Shown in pieces: positions 1 to 7,112 of a stretch of DNA of 11,877 nt. The position numbers were made by a program, and so were the translations under genes. Below the pieces are notes generated by a model that was not told the origin of the DNA, ran no database searches, and saw only the letters and a program-made list of their open reading frames with translations. The stretch comes from Syntrophomonas sp. UBA4911 (lineage in GTDB: Bacteria; Bacillota; Syntrophomonadia; Syntrophomonadales; Syntrophomonadaceae), in NCBI GenBank assembly GCA_002398105.1, contig DHCD01000026.1:1-11877 (forward strand), read 5' to 3'. Each line of letters begins with the position of its first letter. Position 1 is the stretch's first letter.

Positions 1-48
1 GAAAAGAATTTAGAGAACATGTTAAGCATGGTTGAAAAGGAGGAATAG
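1..48 (+). CDS. C-terminal tail of an unidentified upstream gene (partial)
   Basis: Frame 1 is open from the window edge and ends with TAG at 46-48. The last 15 residues are mostly charged (EKNLENMLSMVEKEE). The Shine-Dalgarno sequence of the next gene lies inside these last codons and the next start is one base past the stop, so the two genes are very likely co-transcribed and translationally coupled. Nothing in so short a piece shows a function. It could be the partner of the SocA/YwgA-like gene that follows, but that is only inferred from the tight spacing. Confidence 0.6.
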   Translation, partial: EKNLENMLSMVEKEE

Positions 49-49
49 C

Positions 50-592
50 GTGGAGGATATAAAAAAGCAAGTAGTTATGCTGTCCTTAATGGAATCCATG
101 AAAGATTCTGGTAGTTGGTGTGGAGAAACCCATATTCAAAAGAGCGTATATTTTTTACAGACTATGCTTGATGTACCTACAGGATTTGATTTCATTTTAT
201 ATAAACACGGACCGTTTTCTTTTGAACTTAGAGACAGTTTAGGTGAAATGAGGGGTAATCTACTGATTGAGTTAACCAGTCGTTTTCCTTATGGCCCTTC
301 ATATCATCCAACTGCTTCCGGTAAAGCCCTTATTGAAAGATATCCTAAGACAGCAGCAGCATACCAAAAACAAATTGAATATATTGCTCGGTACTTTGCT
401 GGGCTGGGGGTTGCAGAGCTTGAGAGATTAGCTACAGCTTTATATGTTACCGAAGAAGAAGGGCATGTATCTCCTGAAGAAAGAGCCAAGAAAATTAATG
501 AGATTAAACCGCATATCCCTATTGATATGGCTGAAGCCGCAATTCACGAGGTGGAAAAGATAGCGCATGAGTTCCGATTAATTGCTTCTTGA
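50..592 (+). CDS. SocA/Panacea- or YwgA-like protein, 180 aa
   Basis: The best start is GTG at 50: AAGGAGG at 37-43 sits 6 bases upstream. A TTG at 32 would extend the frame, but it contains that same ribosome binding site and is unlikely. The protein is soluble, with no signal peptide or membrane segment. Residues 28-37 (HIQKSVYFLQ) and 52-60 (KHGPFSFEL) resemble the helix and Y-x-HGP-type segment of the Panacea/SocA (DUF4065) and YwgA-like families. Those families often occur as antitoxins or accessory proteins encoded beside a partner gene. The rest is helical and rich in Glu and Lys. The coding DNA is visibly more A+T-rich than the glycan genes that follow, which fits acquired DNA. The family call is from pattern memory and no profile search was run, so the function stays open. 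Confidence 0.6.
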   Translation: MEDIKKQVVMLSLMESMKDSGSWCGETHIQKSVYFLQTMLDVPTGFDFILYKHGPFSFELRDSLGEMRGNLLIELTSRFPYGPSYHPTASGKALIERYPKTAAAYQKQIEYIARYFAGLGVAELERLATALYVTEEEGHVSPEERAKKINEIKPHIPIDMAEAAIHEVEKIAHEFRLIAS

Positions 593-601
593 AGCAAAGG
601 G

Positions 602-630
602 GGAAGCAAGGGGACGGGGTTGTTGACAAC
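602..630. repeat. Possible degraded REP-like element, GGGGACGGGG core
   Basis: Between two convergent genes lies a G-rich stretch, AAGGGGACGGGGTTGTTGAC (608-627), followed by an ACAAC that pairs with GTTGT (619-623 with 626-630). Its GGGGACG core resembles the GGGACG core of the large hairpin at 9461-9514. An imperfect direct repeat (GAAGCAAAGGG, then GAAGCAAGGGG) precedes it. I infer a half or decayed copy of a dispersed intergenic repeat. There is no T tract, so it is not a normal terminator for either neighbour. Confidence 0.35.
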
Positions 631-638
631 CTACTTGG

Positions 639-1757
639 TTATATATATCCTTCCGGTCCGACCGGGTCTATAGGCTCGGCCGGGGGAGTTTCGATCTCTC
701 CATTATGGCCGGGACTGGGTAAGGCAGACCGCTGCTCAACAATATCATCTTCGCTGGGAGGGGCATCCTCGTCCTTAGTTTCTGCTTCGGAATTACTGTT
801 CCCGGCCGGCGGACCTATTACTGCCGGAGGAGGAGATTGTTTCACCACCGCCACGGTCTTGCCGGCAAAGAGGTTGTCCAGTAAACTGGTAGCTTCATTT
901 TCATCGGCCAGCCAGTAGCTTTTCAGGAGGTTACCGTTCCCGTCCACTTCGTCATAGAAGCATCCGGGCAGGGTCTGGGTTATGACTGCATCGGATTTGA
1001 AGCCCGGCGCCCAGCTGGCCATTTTCAGCATGTCGGTAAAGCCGATATCCGTTTTTACGTATTGTTTCAGCTGTTTTACCAAACTGGGCAGTTTGGTAAT
1101 GGTTTTCGGCTGCAGCACCTCGTTGGCCAGAGCTTTTACAAATACCTGCTGCTGGGCGGTGCGTTCAATATCTCCGTTGACGTAGTCCCGGAAGCGGACA
1201 AAGGCCAGGGCGTCTTTGCCATTGAGCTTCTGCTGGCCCGGCCGGAGGTTGATTCCTTCCAGGGGCTTATACATCCTCTGCGGTACATCTACGGTGACCC
1301 CGCCCAGGGTATCGACAATTTTTTTAAATCCATTGAAGTCCATCTCTACATAGTGATCAATTTTCGTCTGCATCAGGTCTTCCACCCGGTCAACCGCGTA
1401 TTCGGGACCGCCGATGTAGTTGGCCGTACATATTTTGTCCAGATAGCTTCCTTTGACCTCTATCCGGGTATCCCGGGGTATGGAGATTACGGCTACCTTA
1501 TCCAGCTCAGGGTCAATGGAAACCAGCAGCATGGTGTCGGAGCGGGAGTTTTCTTCTCCCGGGCGGGCATCCACCCCCAGCACCAGAATATTGGTTCTCT
1601 CGCCATCATCGGGATACTGTTTTTTGGTCTCGGTCGGTTTTTCTTTCTCCGGTTGCTCAGGCTGCTGCATGAGTTTGGTGAGTCCCGCCCCCAATCCAAA
1701 GAACATACCGAATATTAATCCGACTGCCAGCATCCATTTTAAAAATGATTTTTTCAT
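639..1757 (-). CDS. LytR-CpsA-Psr (LCP) wall-polymer transferase, 372 aa
   Basis: LCP proteins move glycopolymers from the undecaprenyl-diphosphate carrier to peptidoglycan (or protein) on the outer face of the membrane. A short cytoplasmic N-terminus is followed by one membrane segment (about residues 9-28) and a Pro/Glu/Lys-rich linker (31-52). The LCP domain (about 54-215) carries the expected SRSDTMLL (71-78), DP (82-83), IPRDTR (93-98), RFRD (188-191) and R199/Q203, which bind the lipid pyrophosphate and metal in known members. After about residue 305 comes a Pro- and acid-rich tail of roughly 65 residues ending in VGPEGYI, which most LCP proteins lack. AGGAG precedes the ATG by 9 bases and overlaps the tagO stop; only 15 bases separate the two genes, so they form one operon. 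Family call is firm; the polymer it attaches is inferred from the locus. Confidence 0.93.
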   Translation of the reverse strand: MKKSFLKWMLAVGLIFGMFFGLGAGLTKLMQQPEQPEKEKPTETKKQYPDDGERTNILVLGVDARPGEENSRSDTMLLVSIDPELDKVAVISIPRDTRIEVKGSYLDKICTANYIGGPEYAVDRVEDLMQTKIDHYVEMDFNGFKKIVDTLGGVTVDVPQRMYKPLEGINLRPGQQKLNGKDALAFVRFRDYVNGDIERTAQQQVFVKALANEVLQPKTITKLPSLVKQLKQYVKTDIGFTDMLKMASWAPGFKSDAVITQTLPGCFYDEVDGNGNLLKSYWLADENEATSLLDNLFAGKTVAVVKQSPPPAVIGPPAGNSNSEAETKDEDAPPSEDDIVEQRSALPSPGHNGEIETPPAEPIDPVGPEGYI

Positions 1758-1772
1758 TAATAATTGCTCCTT

Positions 1773-2840
1773 TTATAGCCCCACATTCCGGGTGTGGCCT
1801 TCCACCCGGGGGCTGGTCTGACGCTCTTCCCCGCTCAAGAGCCCGATTTTATAAGCCGCCAATACCACCAGCAGTAAGAGCAGGGCCAGCATCACATTAG
1901 CTTTAGAGCTGCTGACAAAGGTAATGACAATAGCCACCGTACTGAAAAAGGCGCTGACGCTATAGATGATCAGAACACTGCGGCAGTGGCTCATCCCCAG
2001 GGCCATGAGGCGGTGATGCAGATGGTCGCGGTCCGGCAGAAAAATCGGGGCTTTATTATGCACTCGCCGTATAATGGCGAAGAAAGTATCGAATATGGGA
2101 ATGGCCAGGATAACTATAGGTATAAAAAGGGAAATCAGGGCCGCGCTTTTGGCCGTACCGATTATGGCCAGACATCCCAGCACAAATCCAAGGAAGTTGG
2201 AACCGGAATCACCCATGAAGGTTTTGGCGGGATAGAAGTTAAAAGGAAGAAATCCGGCGATGGCTGCCACCAGGGCGAAGGTCACCAGAGCCACCTCGGG
2301 CTGGCCTTTGATCAAAGCGATAATGCCCATAGTGGTAGCGGCAATAGCCGATACGCCTGCGGCCAGGCCGTCCAGCCCGTCAATCAGGTTAATGGCATTG
2401 CTTATTCCCACTATCCAGAGCAGGGTAAGGGGTATGCTCAAGGAACCCAGGTCGAGAGCCCCATTAAAGGGGTTGGTGACAAAATGCACTATTACCCCGA
2501 AATGTACCGCTACGGCGGCGGCAGCTATCTGACCCAGAAGTTTGACCCAGGCGGATAGCTGGAATATATCGTCCAGCAAACCGACCAGAAATATTATGCA
2601 GGCTCCATAAATCATGCCGGTAAAGGGGCCTGATACTTTAAGGATAAATAACAGGCAAATAAGAAAGGATAGGAAAATAGCCATGCCTCCCATGCGGGGC
2701 ATGGGTTGGGTATGGACTTTGCGCCGTTCCGGGCGGTCCACCGCCCCGATTTTAAAAGCCAGCCTGATGGCAAGGGGACTTGCCAGACAGGACAAGACAA
2801 AAGCTGACAGTAATACTGCTATATATAAACGCGCATCCAT
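1773..2840 (-). CDS. tagO: Undecaprenyl-phosphate sugar-1-phosphate transferase, TagO/WecA type, 355 aa
   Basis: This polytopic enzyme of the MraY/WecA/TagO family transfers a HexNAc-1-phosphate (GlcNAc in TagO and WecA) from UDP-sugar to undecaprenyl phosphate, the first step of wall teichoic acid or secondary wall polysaccharide synthesis. Visible hallmarks are the Asp pair DD at 90-91, NLIDGLDGL at 151-159, MGDSGS at 209-214, DTF at 251-253 and the histidine motif HLHHR at 273-277, which belongs to the WecA/TagO branch rather than MraY. About ten or eleven membrane helices alternate with these loops. I start it at ATG 2840, with GGAGG 11 bases upstream; a TTG at 2861 is in frame but has no ribosome binding site. 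It heads the operon with the LCP gene and is divergent from csaB. The exact sugar is not visible from sequence. Confidence 0.93.
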   Translation of the reverse strand: MDARLYIAVLLSAFVLSCLASPLAIRLAFKIGAVDRPERRKVHTQPMPRMGGMAIFLSFLICLLFILKVSGPFTGMIYGACIIFLVGLLDDIFQLSAWVKLLGQIAAAAVAVHFGVIVHFVTNPFNGALDLGSLSIPLTLLWIVGISNAINLIDGLDGLAAGVSAIAATTMGIIALIKGQPEVALVTFALVAAIAGFLPFNFYPAKTFMGDSGSNFLGFVLGCLAIIGTAKSAALISLFIPIVILAIPIFDTFFAIIRRVHNKAPIFLPDRDHLHHRLMALGMSHCRSVLIIYSVSAFFSTVAIVITFVSSSKANVMLALLLLLVVLAAYKIGLLSGEERQTSPRVEGHTRNVGL

Positions 2841-2889
2841 AAAGCACAAACCCTCCAACACTCTACTAGGAACATTCTAGCACCGGTAT

Positions 2890-2895
2890 ATTATA
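2890..2895 (-). promoter_or_regulatory. Possible -10 box for tagO-LCP
   Basis: Read on the minus strand this is a perfect TATAAT about 50 bases before the tagO ATG. The region 17 bases upstream (CCTGTA) matches the -35 consensus poorly, so an activator or a different promoter may be involved. It would give a leader of roughly 43 bases. Confidence 0.35.
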
Positions 2896-3130
2896 CTTGT
2901 CCATATGACAGATACAGGCTAATTATGTAGACCGGGTATAATTTATGGTAGAATTAGCATGATTTGAATGGATATAGTCACATGCTATTATTATTCCGTT
3001 GCTTTACCGATAGTTACCGACAACCCGGAATCCCTTCGGTTTGCGAGGATTACTGCAAAATTCGGCTCTTATCAATTATTTACGAATATTGTAGGAATAG
3101 CTTGCAGATATGGAATGAGAATAATATTTA

Positions 3131-3160
3131 TTGCCACCTGGTTTTGGCAAATACTATAAT
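3131..3160 (+). promoter_or_regulatory. Sigma-A-like promoter for csaB
   Basis: TTGCCA (3131-3136, five of six consensus bases) is followed after 18 bases by a perfect TATAAT (3155-3160). Transcription would start near 3167 and give a leader of about 39 bases with AGGAG at 3193-3197. This is the best promoter match in the divergent region. Confidence 0.6.
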
Positions 3161-3205
3161 TAACTAGAATGCAAACGACAATTACACGATACAGGAGTCT
3201 AGGAT

Positions 3206-4291
3206 ATGAAGATTGCCCTTTCAGGTTATTACGGCTTTGATAATGCCGGGGATGAGGCTTTGCTCTCAGCTATAACCAGCACCATCAAGAAATTGGAACC
3301 AGCGGCCAGTTTTGTGGTGTTATCCGGTTATCCGGGCAAGACTGCCCGCCTGCATGGCCTGAGAGCGGTCAATCGTATCAATCCCTGGTCGGTCAGCCGG
3401 GAATTGCGCAGCTCGGATCTCCTGATCAGCGGAGGGGGCAGTCTTTTTCAGGATGTTACCGGCCCCCGATCCCTGCCTTATTATATCAGTATAGTGGCCC
3501 TGGCTTTATTGCTGAAAAAGCCGGTGATTTTTTATGCCCAGGGGGTCGGCCCGATCAATCGCCGCTTCAGTAAGTTTCTTATGCGCCGGATCGCCAATCG
3601 GGTGGACATGATTACCTTAAGGGATGAGGATTCAGTTCGGGTACTGCAGCAAATCGGGGTAACCCATCCCCCGGTTCGGGTAACTGCCGATCCGGTTTTC
3701 AGCCTGGAACCCAAAGATAACGATTATGAGGCCATGGGCCAACTGCTGCGGAAGTATTGCCCGGGGCCGGGTCAGGTGGTAGGGGTATCGGTGCGCCAGT
3801 GGACGGCTCTGGAAGGTTATCAGCGGAAACTGGCCCAGGTCTTGGATGGATTGGTGCGCGAAGGTTATCAGGTGCTGTTTATACCCATGGACTACCCGGC
3901 TGATTTGGAGGAATCCAGGCGGATCGTCGCCCTGATGGAAGAACCGGCGGCACTTATAGACAGTTATTTGACCAGCCACCAGCATGTGGCCTTAATATCA
4001 AATTTTCAGCTCATGATCGGCATGCGCTTGCATGCCCTGATTTTTTCCGCCAGCCAGGAAGTCTTGTTTATGGGTATTTCCTATGATCCCAAGATTGATT
4101 CTTTTTTAAGACAGTTCGGGGAGAAGCCGCTGACCGGTGATGCCGGCGAGATGGCCGCACAGGTGCGTTCCCTGCTGGCCGATACCGGCATGCAGGATAA
4201 GATCCGCCGCAAGGCCCGCGAGCTGCGCACCCGGGCGGAAGAGACCGCCCATCTGGCTCTGGCCCTGTGCCGTAGCCGCGAGCTCAATTAG
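3206..4291 (+). CDS. csaB: Polysaccharide pyruvyl transferase CsaB, 361 aa
   Basis: CsaB-type enzymes transfer pyruvate from phosphoenolpyruvate to a sugar of the secondary cell wall polysaccharide as a ketal; SLH domains of S-layer proteins bind that pyruvylated sugar. The whole protein is one pyruvyl transferase domain. It starts with the family opening MKIALSGYYGFDNAGDEALL and carries SGGGSLFQD (75-83), YAQGVGPI (110-117), LRDEDS (138-143), TADPVF (160-165), GMRLHA (272-277) and YDPKI (293-297). Length is normal, and there is no signal peptide, so it acts in the cytoplasm on the lipid-linked precursor. AGGAG lies 8 bases before the ATG. The glycosyltransferase gene follows after 27 bases. 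Beside tagO and an LCP gene it suggests that this cell uses pyruvylated wall polymer to hold SLH proteins; no SLH protein is encoded in the window. Confidence 0.93.
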   Translation: MKIALSGYYGFDNAGDEALLSAITSTIKKLEPAASFVVLSGYPGKTARLHGLRAVNRINPWSVSRELRSSDLLISGGGSLFQDVTGPRSLPYYISIVALALLLKKPVIFYAQGVGPINRRFSKFLMRRIANRVDMITLRDEDSVRVLQQIGVTHPPVRVTADPVFSLEPKDNDYEAMGQLLRKYCPGPGQVVGVSVRQWTALEGYQRKLAQVLDGLVREGYQVLFIPMDYPADLEESRRIVALMEEPAALIDSYLTSHQHVALISNFQLMIGMRLHALIFSASQEVLFMGISYDPKIDSFLRQFGEKPLTGDAGEMAAQVRSLLADTGMQDKIRRKARELRTRAEETAHLALALCRSRELN

Positions 4292-4318
4292 CCACAGATA
4301 TATTAAGGGAGCAGCATT

Positions 4319-5497
4319 ATGAAGCTTGAGAATCAGGATATATTATGTATTGCCGGAGTGGATTTTGAGCCGCTGTGGGCGCGCACCCAGCAGCTGGTAT
4401 GGCGTATGCCCGCATCCAACCGGATAATTTATGTGGAAACTCCCCTGAGTTTCCTTTCCCCTTTTAAAGACCGTTCCCTCTGGTATAAATGGTCCCTCTG
4501 GCGGCAGGGCTTACGACAGATAAAGGATAATCTCTATCTTTACTCGCCGCCCTTGCTTTTCCCCTTTGCCAATCGCTGGCGCTGGGTCAACCGCCTCAAT
4601 CAGCGTCTTCTGGCCCGGGCGCTCAAAAAGGCCTGTGCCGCTATCAATTTTCACGCCCCCATATTGCTCACCTATTTGCCCAATACGGCAGATATGCTGG
4701 GACAGATGGGAGAGAAACTGCTGGTATATGATTGCGTGGACGAGCACTCCGCCTTTCAGGGTTTTAACCCCCGATTGGTAAAAGCCATGGAAATTGAGCT
4801 GCTCCGGCGTTCCGACCTGGTTCTGGTCACCGCCCAGCCGCTCTATGATGATAAGTGCCGCTATGCCCGAGGGGAAATACGGATTCTGCGCAATGCTGCC
4901 GATGTAGACCACTTTGGCACGGCCCAGGACCAAGACCTGCCCATCCCGGAAGATGTCAGGGATATCCCGGGGCCGGTCCTTGGATTTATCGGCCGTATTA
5001 AAGAATGGATTGATTTGGAGCTCATTCGCCAGGTGGCGCTGTCCCGGCCCCAGTGGTCGATCATTATGGTGGGTCCGGTGGAGATAGACGCCGACATAAC
5101 CGCCTTGGAAGAGTTGCCTAATGTCTATTTTACCGGCAGCCGCAGCAAAGAGGAACTGCCGGGTTACCTGAAAAAATTCGATGTCTGCCTGAACCCTTTC
5201 AGAGCCGGTCAGCTTTCCCAGGCGGTAAACCCGCTTAAGTTTTACGAATACCTGGCTTCCGGCAAACCTATAGTTTCTACCCCTATGCCGGAAATGGAAA
5301 TGCTTGATGCCGTAGTGGAAATCGGAACCGGAAGGGACGGTTTTATAGCCGCCATAGAAAGAGGCCTGGATGACAGCCCCGCCAAAATCCAGGCCCGCCT
5401 CAATCTGGCCCGGCAACACTCCTGGGAAAACCGGGTCGAAATCCTCTGCCGCCTTATGGCCCAACATTTGGACCAGGTGCAGAATCAGGCCGGGTGA
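4319..5497 (+). CDS. GT-B glycosyltransferase, TuaH-like, 392 aa
   Basis: A cytoplasmic or membrane-associated GT-B-fold glycosyltransferase with no membrane helices. The N-terminal half has VDFEPLWARTQQLVWR (14-29) and YVETPL (38-43), and VYDCVDEHSAF (136-146), all typical of the TuaH-like group named after a Bacillus teichuronic acid enzyme. The C-terminal half has the donor-side GPVLGFIGRIKEW (218-230) and the conserved PLKFYEYLASGKPIV (305-319), whose Glu at 310 or nearby normally contacts the nucleotide sugar. AGGGAG lies 7 bases before the ATG. It is the second gene after csaB and presumably adds a sugar of the polymer that CsaB pyruvylates; donor and linkage cannot be read. The stop is immediately followed by the decayed PIN-domain gene on the other strand, so any further glycan genes once downstream may have been lost. 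Confidence 0.85.
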   Translation: MKLENQDILCIAGVDFEPLWARTQQLVWRMPASNRIIYVETPLSFLSPFKDRSLWYKWSLWRQGLRQIKDNLYLYSPPLLFPFANRWRWVNRLNQRLLARALKKACAAINFHAPILLTYLPNTADMLGQMGEKLLVYDCVDEHSAFQGFNPRLVKAMEIELLRRSDLVLVTAQPLYDDKCRYARGEIRILRNAADVDHFGTAQDQDLPIPEDVRDIPGPVLGFIGRIKEWIDLELIRQVALSRPQWSIIMVGPVEIDADITALEELPNVYFTGSRSKEELPGYLKKFDVCLNPFRAGQLSQAVNPLKFYEYLASGKPIVSTPMPEMEMLDAVVEIGTGRDGFIAAIERGLDDSPAKIQARLNLARQHSWENRVEILCRLMAQHLDQVQNQAG

Positions 5498-5594
5498 CCC
5501 AAACTTCAATTGCACTTCTGAGTCCTTTAAGGGTGTAAATAATGATGTTCGTATCGACTACATATCTATTGAATACTACTTCCAGGTCGATCAT
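5454..5594 (-). pseudogene. Truncated PIN-domain (VapC-type) toxin gene
   Basis: ATG at 5594 has an excellent ribosome binding site (AGGGAGG, 6 bases away) and overlaps the end of the AbrB-type gene by 29 bases, the classic coupled antitoxin-toxin arrangement. The first 31 residues are a PIN N-terminus: YVVDTNIIIYTLKG at residues 11-24 includes the first catalytic Asp (D14). VapC toxins are usually about 130-145 residues, but this frame reaches the stop codon of the opposing glycosyltransferase at codon 33, then reads only its antisense strand and stops after 46 codons. The other metal-binding acidic residues and most of the fold are missing, so no ribonuclease activity is expected. I infer a deletion with its joint close to 5498. 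Confidence 0.75.
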
Positions 5595-5829
5595 CTTCGC
5601 CCTCCCTGACTCGCAACATTTCCTCCACCAACTCATCGTAATCTTTCAAGATTCCAGCAGCAGCCTTAACAGTTCCTTTAGATTTTGCCCGTTTAGTAAT
5701 TTTAATGATTATTTTATCTTTAGCAGGTGTTATCGTTACCCAATCTCCCGGTTGAATTTTAGCCATTGGCAATACCTCTCCCATTGCAATCCGGCCATCC
5801 GGTTCCACCCTTTTTTTTACTGGCAACAT
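5566..5829 (-). CDS. AbrB/MazE/SpoVT-type antitoxin, 87 aa
   Basis: The N-terminal half (about residues 3-47) fits a swapped-hairpin AbrB-type DNA-binding domain: KKRVEPDGRIAMGEVL, then IQPGDWVTITPAKDKIIIK. The C-terminal half (about 55-87), with ILKDYDELVEEMLRVREGED, is the helical acidic tail that VapB-type antitoxins use to wrap a PIN toxin. GGAGG lies 7 bases before the ATG. The toxin gene that overlaps its end is only a remnant, so this is an orphan antitoxin: it may still repress its own promoter or neutralise a toxin encoded elsewhere. Family VapB versus another AbrB group is not settled, but the PIN remnant favours a vapBC origin. Confidence 0.85.
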   Translation of the reverse strand: MLPVKKRVEPDGRIAMGEVLPMAKIQPGDWVTITPAKDKIIIKITKRAKSKGTVKAAAGILKDYDELVEEMLRVREGEDDRPGSSIQ

Positions 5830-5862
5830 AAATTATACCTCCAAGTAAATCCCTGTAATAAA

Positions 5863-5868
5863 ATTATA
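5863..5868 (-). promoter_or_regulatory. Possible -10 box of the antitoxin gene
   Basis: A perfect TATAAT on the minus strand lies 33 bases before the antitoxin ATG, with the ribosome binding site between. The -35 position (GGATTT) is poor. AbrB-type antitoxins usually bind their own promoter, so this is the likely operator area, but no clear palindrome was seen. Confidence 0.35.
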
Positions 5869-5996
5869 CTACGTAATATCCCCATAAATCCATTAAAGAT
5901 CGTCTTGACAATAATGGGTGGAGATGAAAACGAATTAACCCGCAGCAGGTAATTATGAGTAAGGGTATATATCAATAAAATTGTTCCCCTTGCCGG

Positions 5997-7112
5997 TTAT
6001 TTCAGCACCTCTTCATAGACCTGCTCCACTTTCTGGGCCATGCCGGGCAGGGTGAATTGGTTTACTTTTTCCCTTCCTTTGGCGACCAGGCGGGCGGCCA
6101 GGTCGCTGTCTACCAGGATGTTCATGATAGCCTGGGCCAGGCCCCGGCTATCCCGGGGTTCGACCAGGAGACCGTCAATACGGTCGCTTATGATTTCCGG
6201 AATACCTCCGGTGTTGCTGGCCACTACCGGCACCTTAAAGTACATGGCCTCCAGAACCACCAGTCCCAGGCCTTCCATAACCGAGGGCACGCAGATGATA
6301 TCCGAGACTCCGTAGATGTCCTCAATGGAACTATAGTAGCCGGGCATTTTCACTACTTCGGCGAGTCCCAGTTGCCTGACCTGCTGTTCCAGACGACGCC
6401 GCTCAACCCCTTCACCGATAAGCAAAAACTGGGCTTTAAAGCCCGTATCCATAACCTGGCGGGCCGCCCGCAAAAAATACTCATGCCCTTTGACCGGATG
6501 CAGGCGGGCTATCATGGTTACCGTCCGCCGTTCCGGGTCCAGGTTCAAGTCCCGCTTCACCTCACCGGCTTCCCGGGGAAGGAAAAATTTGCCGGTATCC
6601 AGGCCATTGTGAATAGTTACTATTTTATCGTCGGGAACCCCCATCTGCCTTATTTCGGCAGCAATGGCGCCGGAAATGGCAATGAATTTATCGCTGTGTT
6701 TATTGGTAAACCGGGTTAAAAAGCGGGCCAGGACAGATTTGAAGGGTAAATCATAGTCATAGCGCAGTACGCTGTGCACGGTGGTCACTACCGGTACCCC
6801 CTCCCGGGCCGCGGCCAGGCGGGCTACCAGGTTCGCCCGCACTCCGTGGGTATGAACCAGATCAATATGCTGCTCTTTGATGTATCGTCGGAGCGGGTCA
6901 ATCGTAGTAAGGTCCAACCGGTGTTTCATGGCAATGACACCGGCGGGGAATCCCTGCCGGGCTGCTAAATCGGCAAACGGCCCCTCGCACAGACATAACA
7001 GAAATGGCTGATATTTTTCCGGGTCAAGCAGTTTCATTAAGGTCAGGACCAGTTCCTCGGCCCCTCCTATTTCTCCCCCGCCAATCACATGTAAGATTTT
7101 GACCCTAGCCAT
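5997..7112 (-). CDS. GT4-family glycosyltransferase, 371 aa
   Basis: A retaining GT-B glycosyltransferase with an N-terminal acceptor domain (Glyco_transf_4 type, about residues 14-175) and a C-terminal Glycos_transf_1 domain (about 190-350). Motifs: GGAE at 16-19, VHTHG at 86-90, ARLHPVKGH at 202-210, GEG at 233-235, the E-x7-E motif in EGLGLVVLE (280-288) and GGIPEI at 302-307. There is no signal peptide or membrane helix. I start it at ATG 7112, with GGGAG 9 bases away; a TTG at 7121 is too close to that site. The start overlaps the ligase stop by 8 bases, so translation is coupled. It is the last gene of the operon and probably builds the glycan that the ligase-like protein handles. Sugar specificity is not visible. 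Confidence 0.9.
   Translation of the reverse strand: MARVKILHVIGGGEIGGAEELVLTLMKLLDPEKYQPFLLCLCEGPFADLAARQGFPAGVIAMKHRLDLTTIDPLRRYIKEQHIDLVHTHGVRANLVARLAAAREGVPVVTTVHSVLRYDYDLPFKSVLARFLTRFTNKHSDKFIAISGAIAAEIRQMGVPDDKIVTIHNGLDTGKFFLPREAGEVKRDLNLDPERRTVTMIARLHPVKGHEYFLRAARQVMDTGFKAQFLLIGEGVERRRLEQQVRQLGLAEVVKMPGYYSSIEDIYGVSDIICVPSVMEGLGLVVLEAMYFKVPVVASNTGGIPEIISDRIDGLLVEPRDSRGLAQAIMNILVDSDLAARLVAKGREKVNQFTLPGMAQKVEQVYEEVLK

Larger units (their letters stand above)
2841..3205. other. Divergent intergenic control region between tagO and csaB
   Basis: These 365 bases separate the divergent tagO and csaB genes and are more A+T-rich than either. They hold a TATAAT box facing tagO (2890-2895, minus strand), a TATAAT facing csaB (2937-2942) and a well-formed promoter close to csaB (3131-3160). 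An open frame of 63 codons (2968-3159, plus) has no clear ribosome binding site, and the csaB promoter lies in its end, so I do not call it a gene. I found no strong hairpin, riboswitch or repeat here by eye. Confidence 0.6.

Noticed and set aside
1062..1718. Antisense frame of 218 codons opposite the LCP gene
   Set aside because: Shadow of a real gene, with no family features. The same applies to 1986-2558 opposite tagO and 6057-6719 opposite the GT4 gene.
2964..3167. Two overlapping small frames (67 and 63 codons) in the tagO-csaB spacer
   Set aside because: Neither has a convincing ribosome binding site, and the strongest csaB promoter lies at their 3' end. Kept only as an observation.
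4511..5515. Long antisense frame (334 codons) opposite the TuaH-like gene
   Set aside because: It mirrors the coding strand of a clear glycosyltransferase and its protein resembles no family; it is a shadow frame.
5905..5910. TTGACA on the plus strand as a promoter
   Set aside because: No acceptable -10 box at 16-18 bases, and no gene starts downstream on that strand.
5542..5952. Plus-strand frame of 136 codons opposite the antitoxin gene
   Set aside because: The antitoxin on the other strand has a domain match, a good ribosome binding site and a -10 box; this frame has none.
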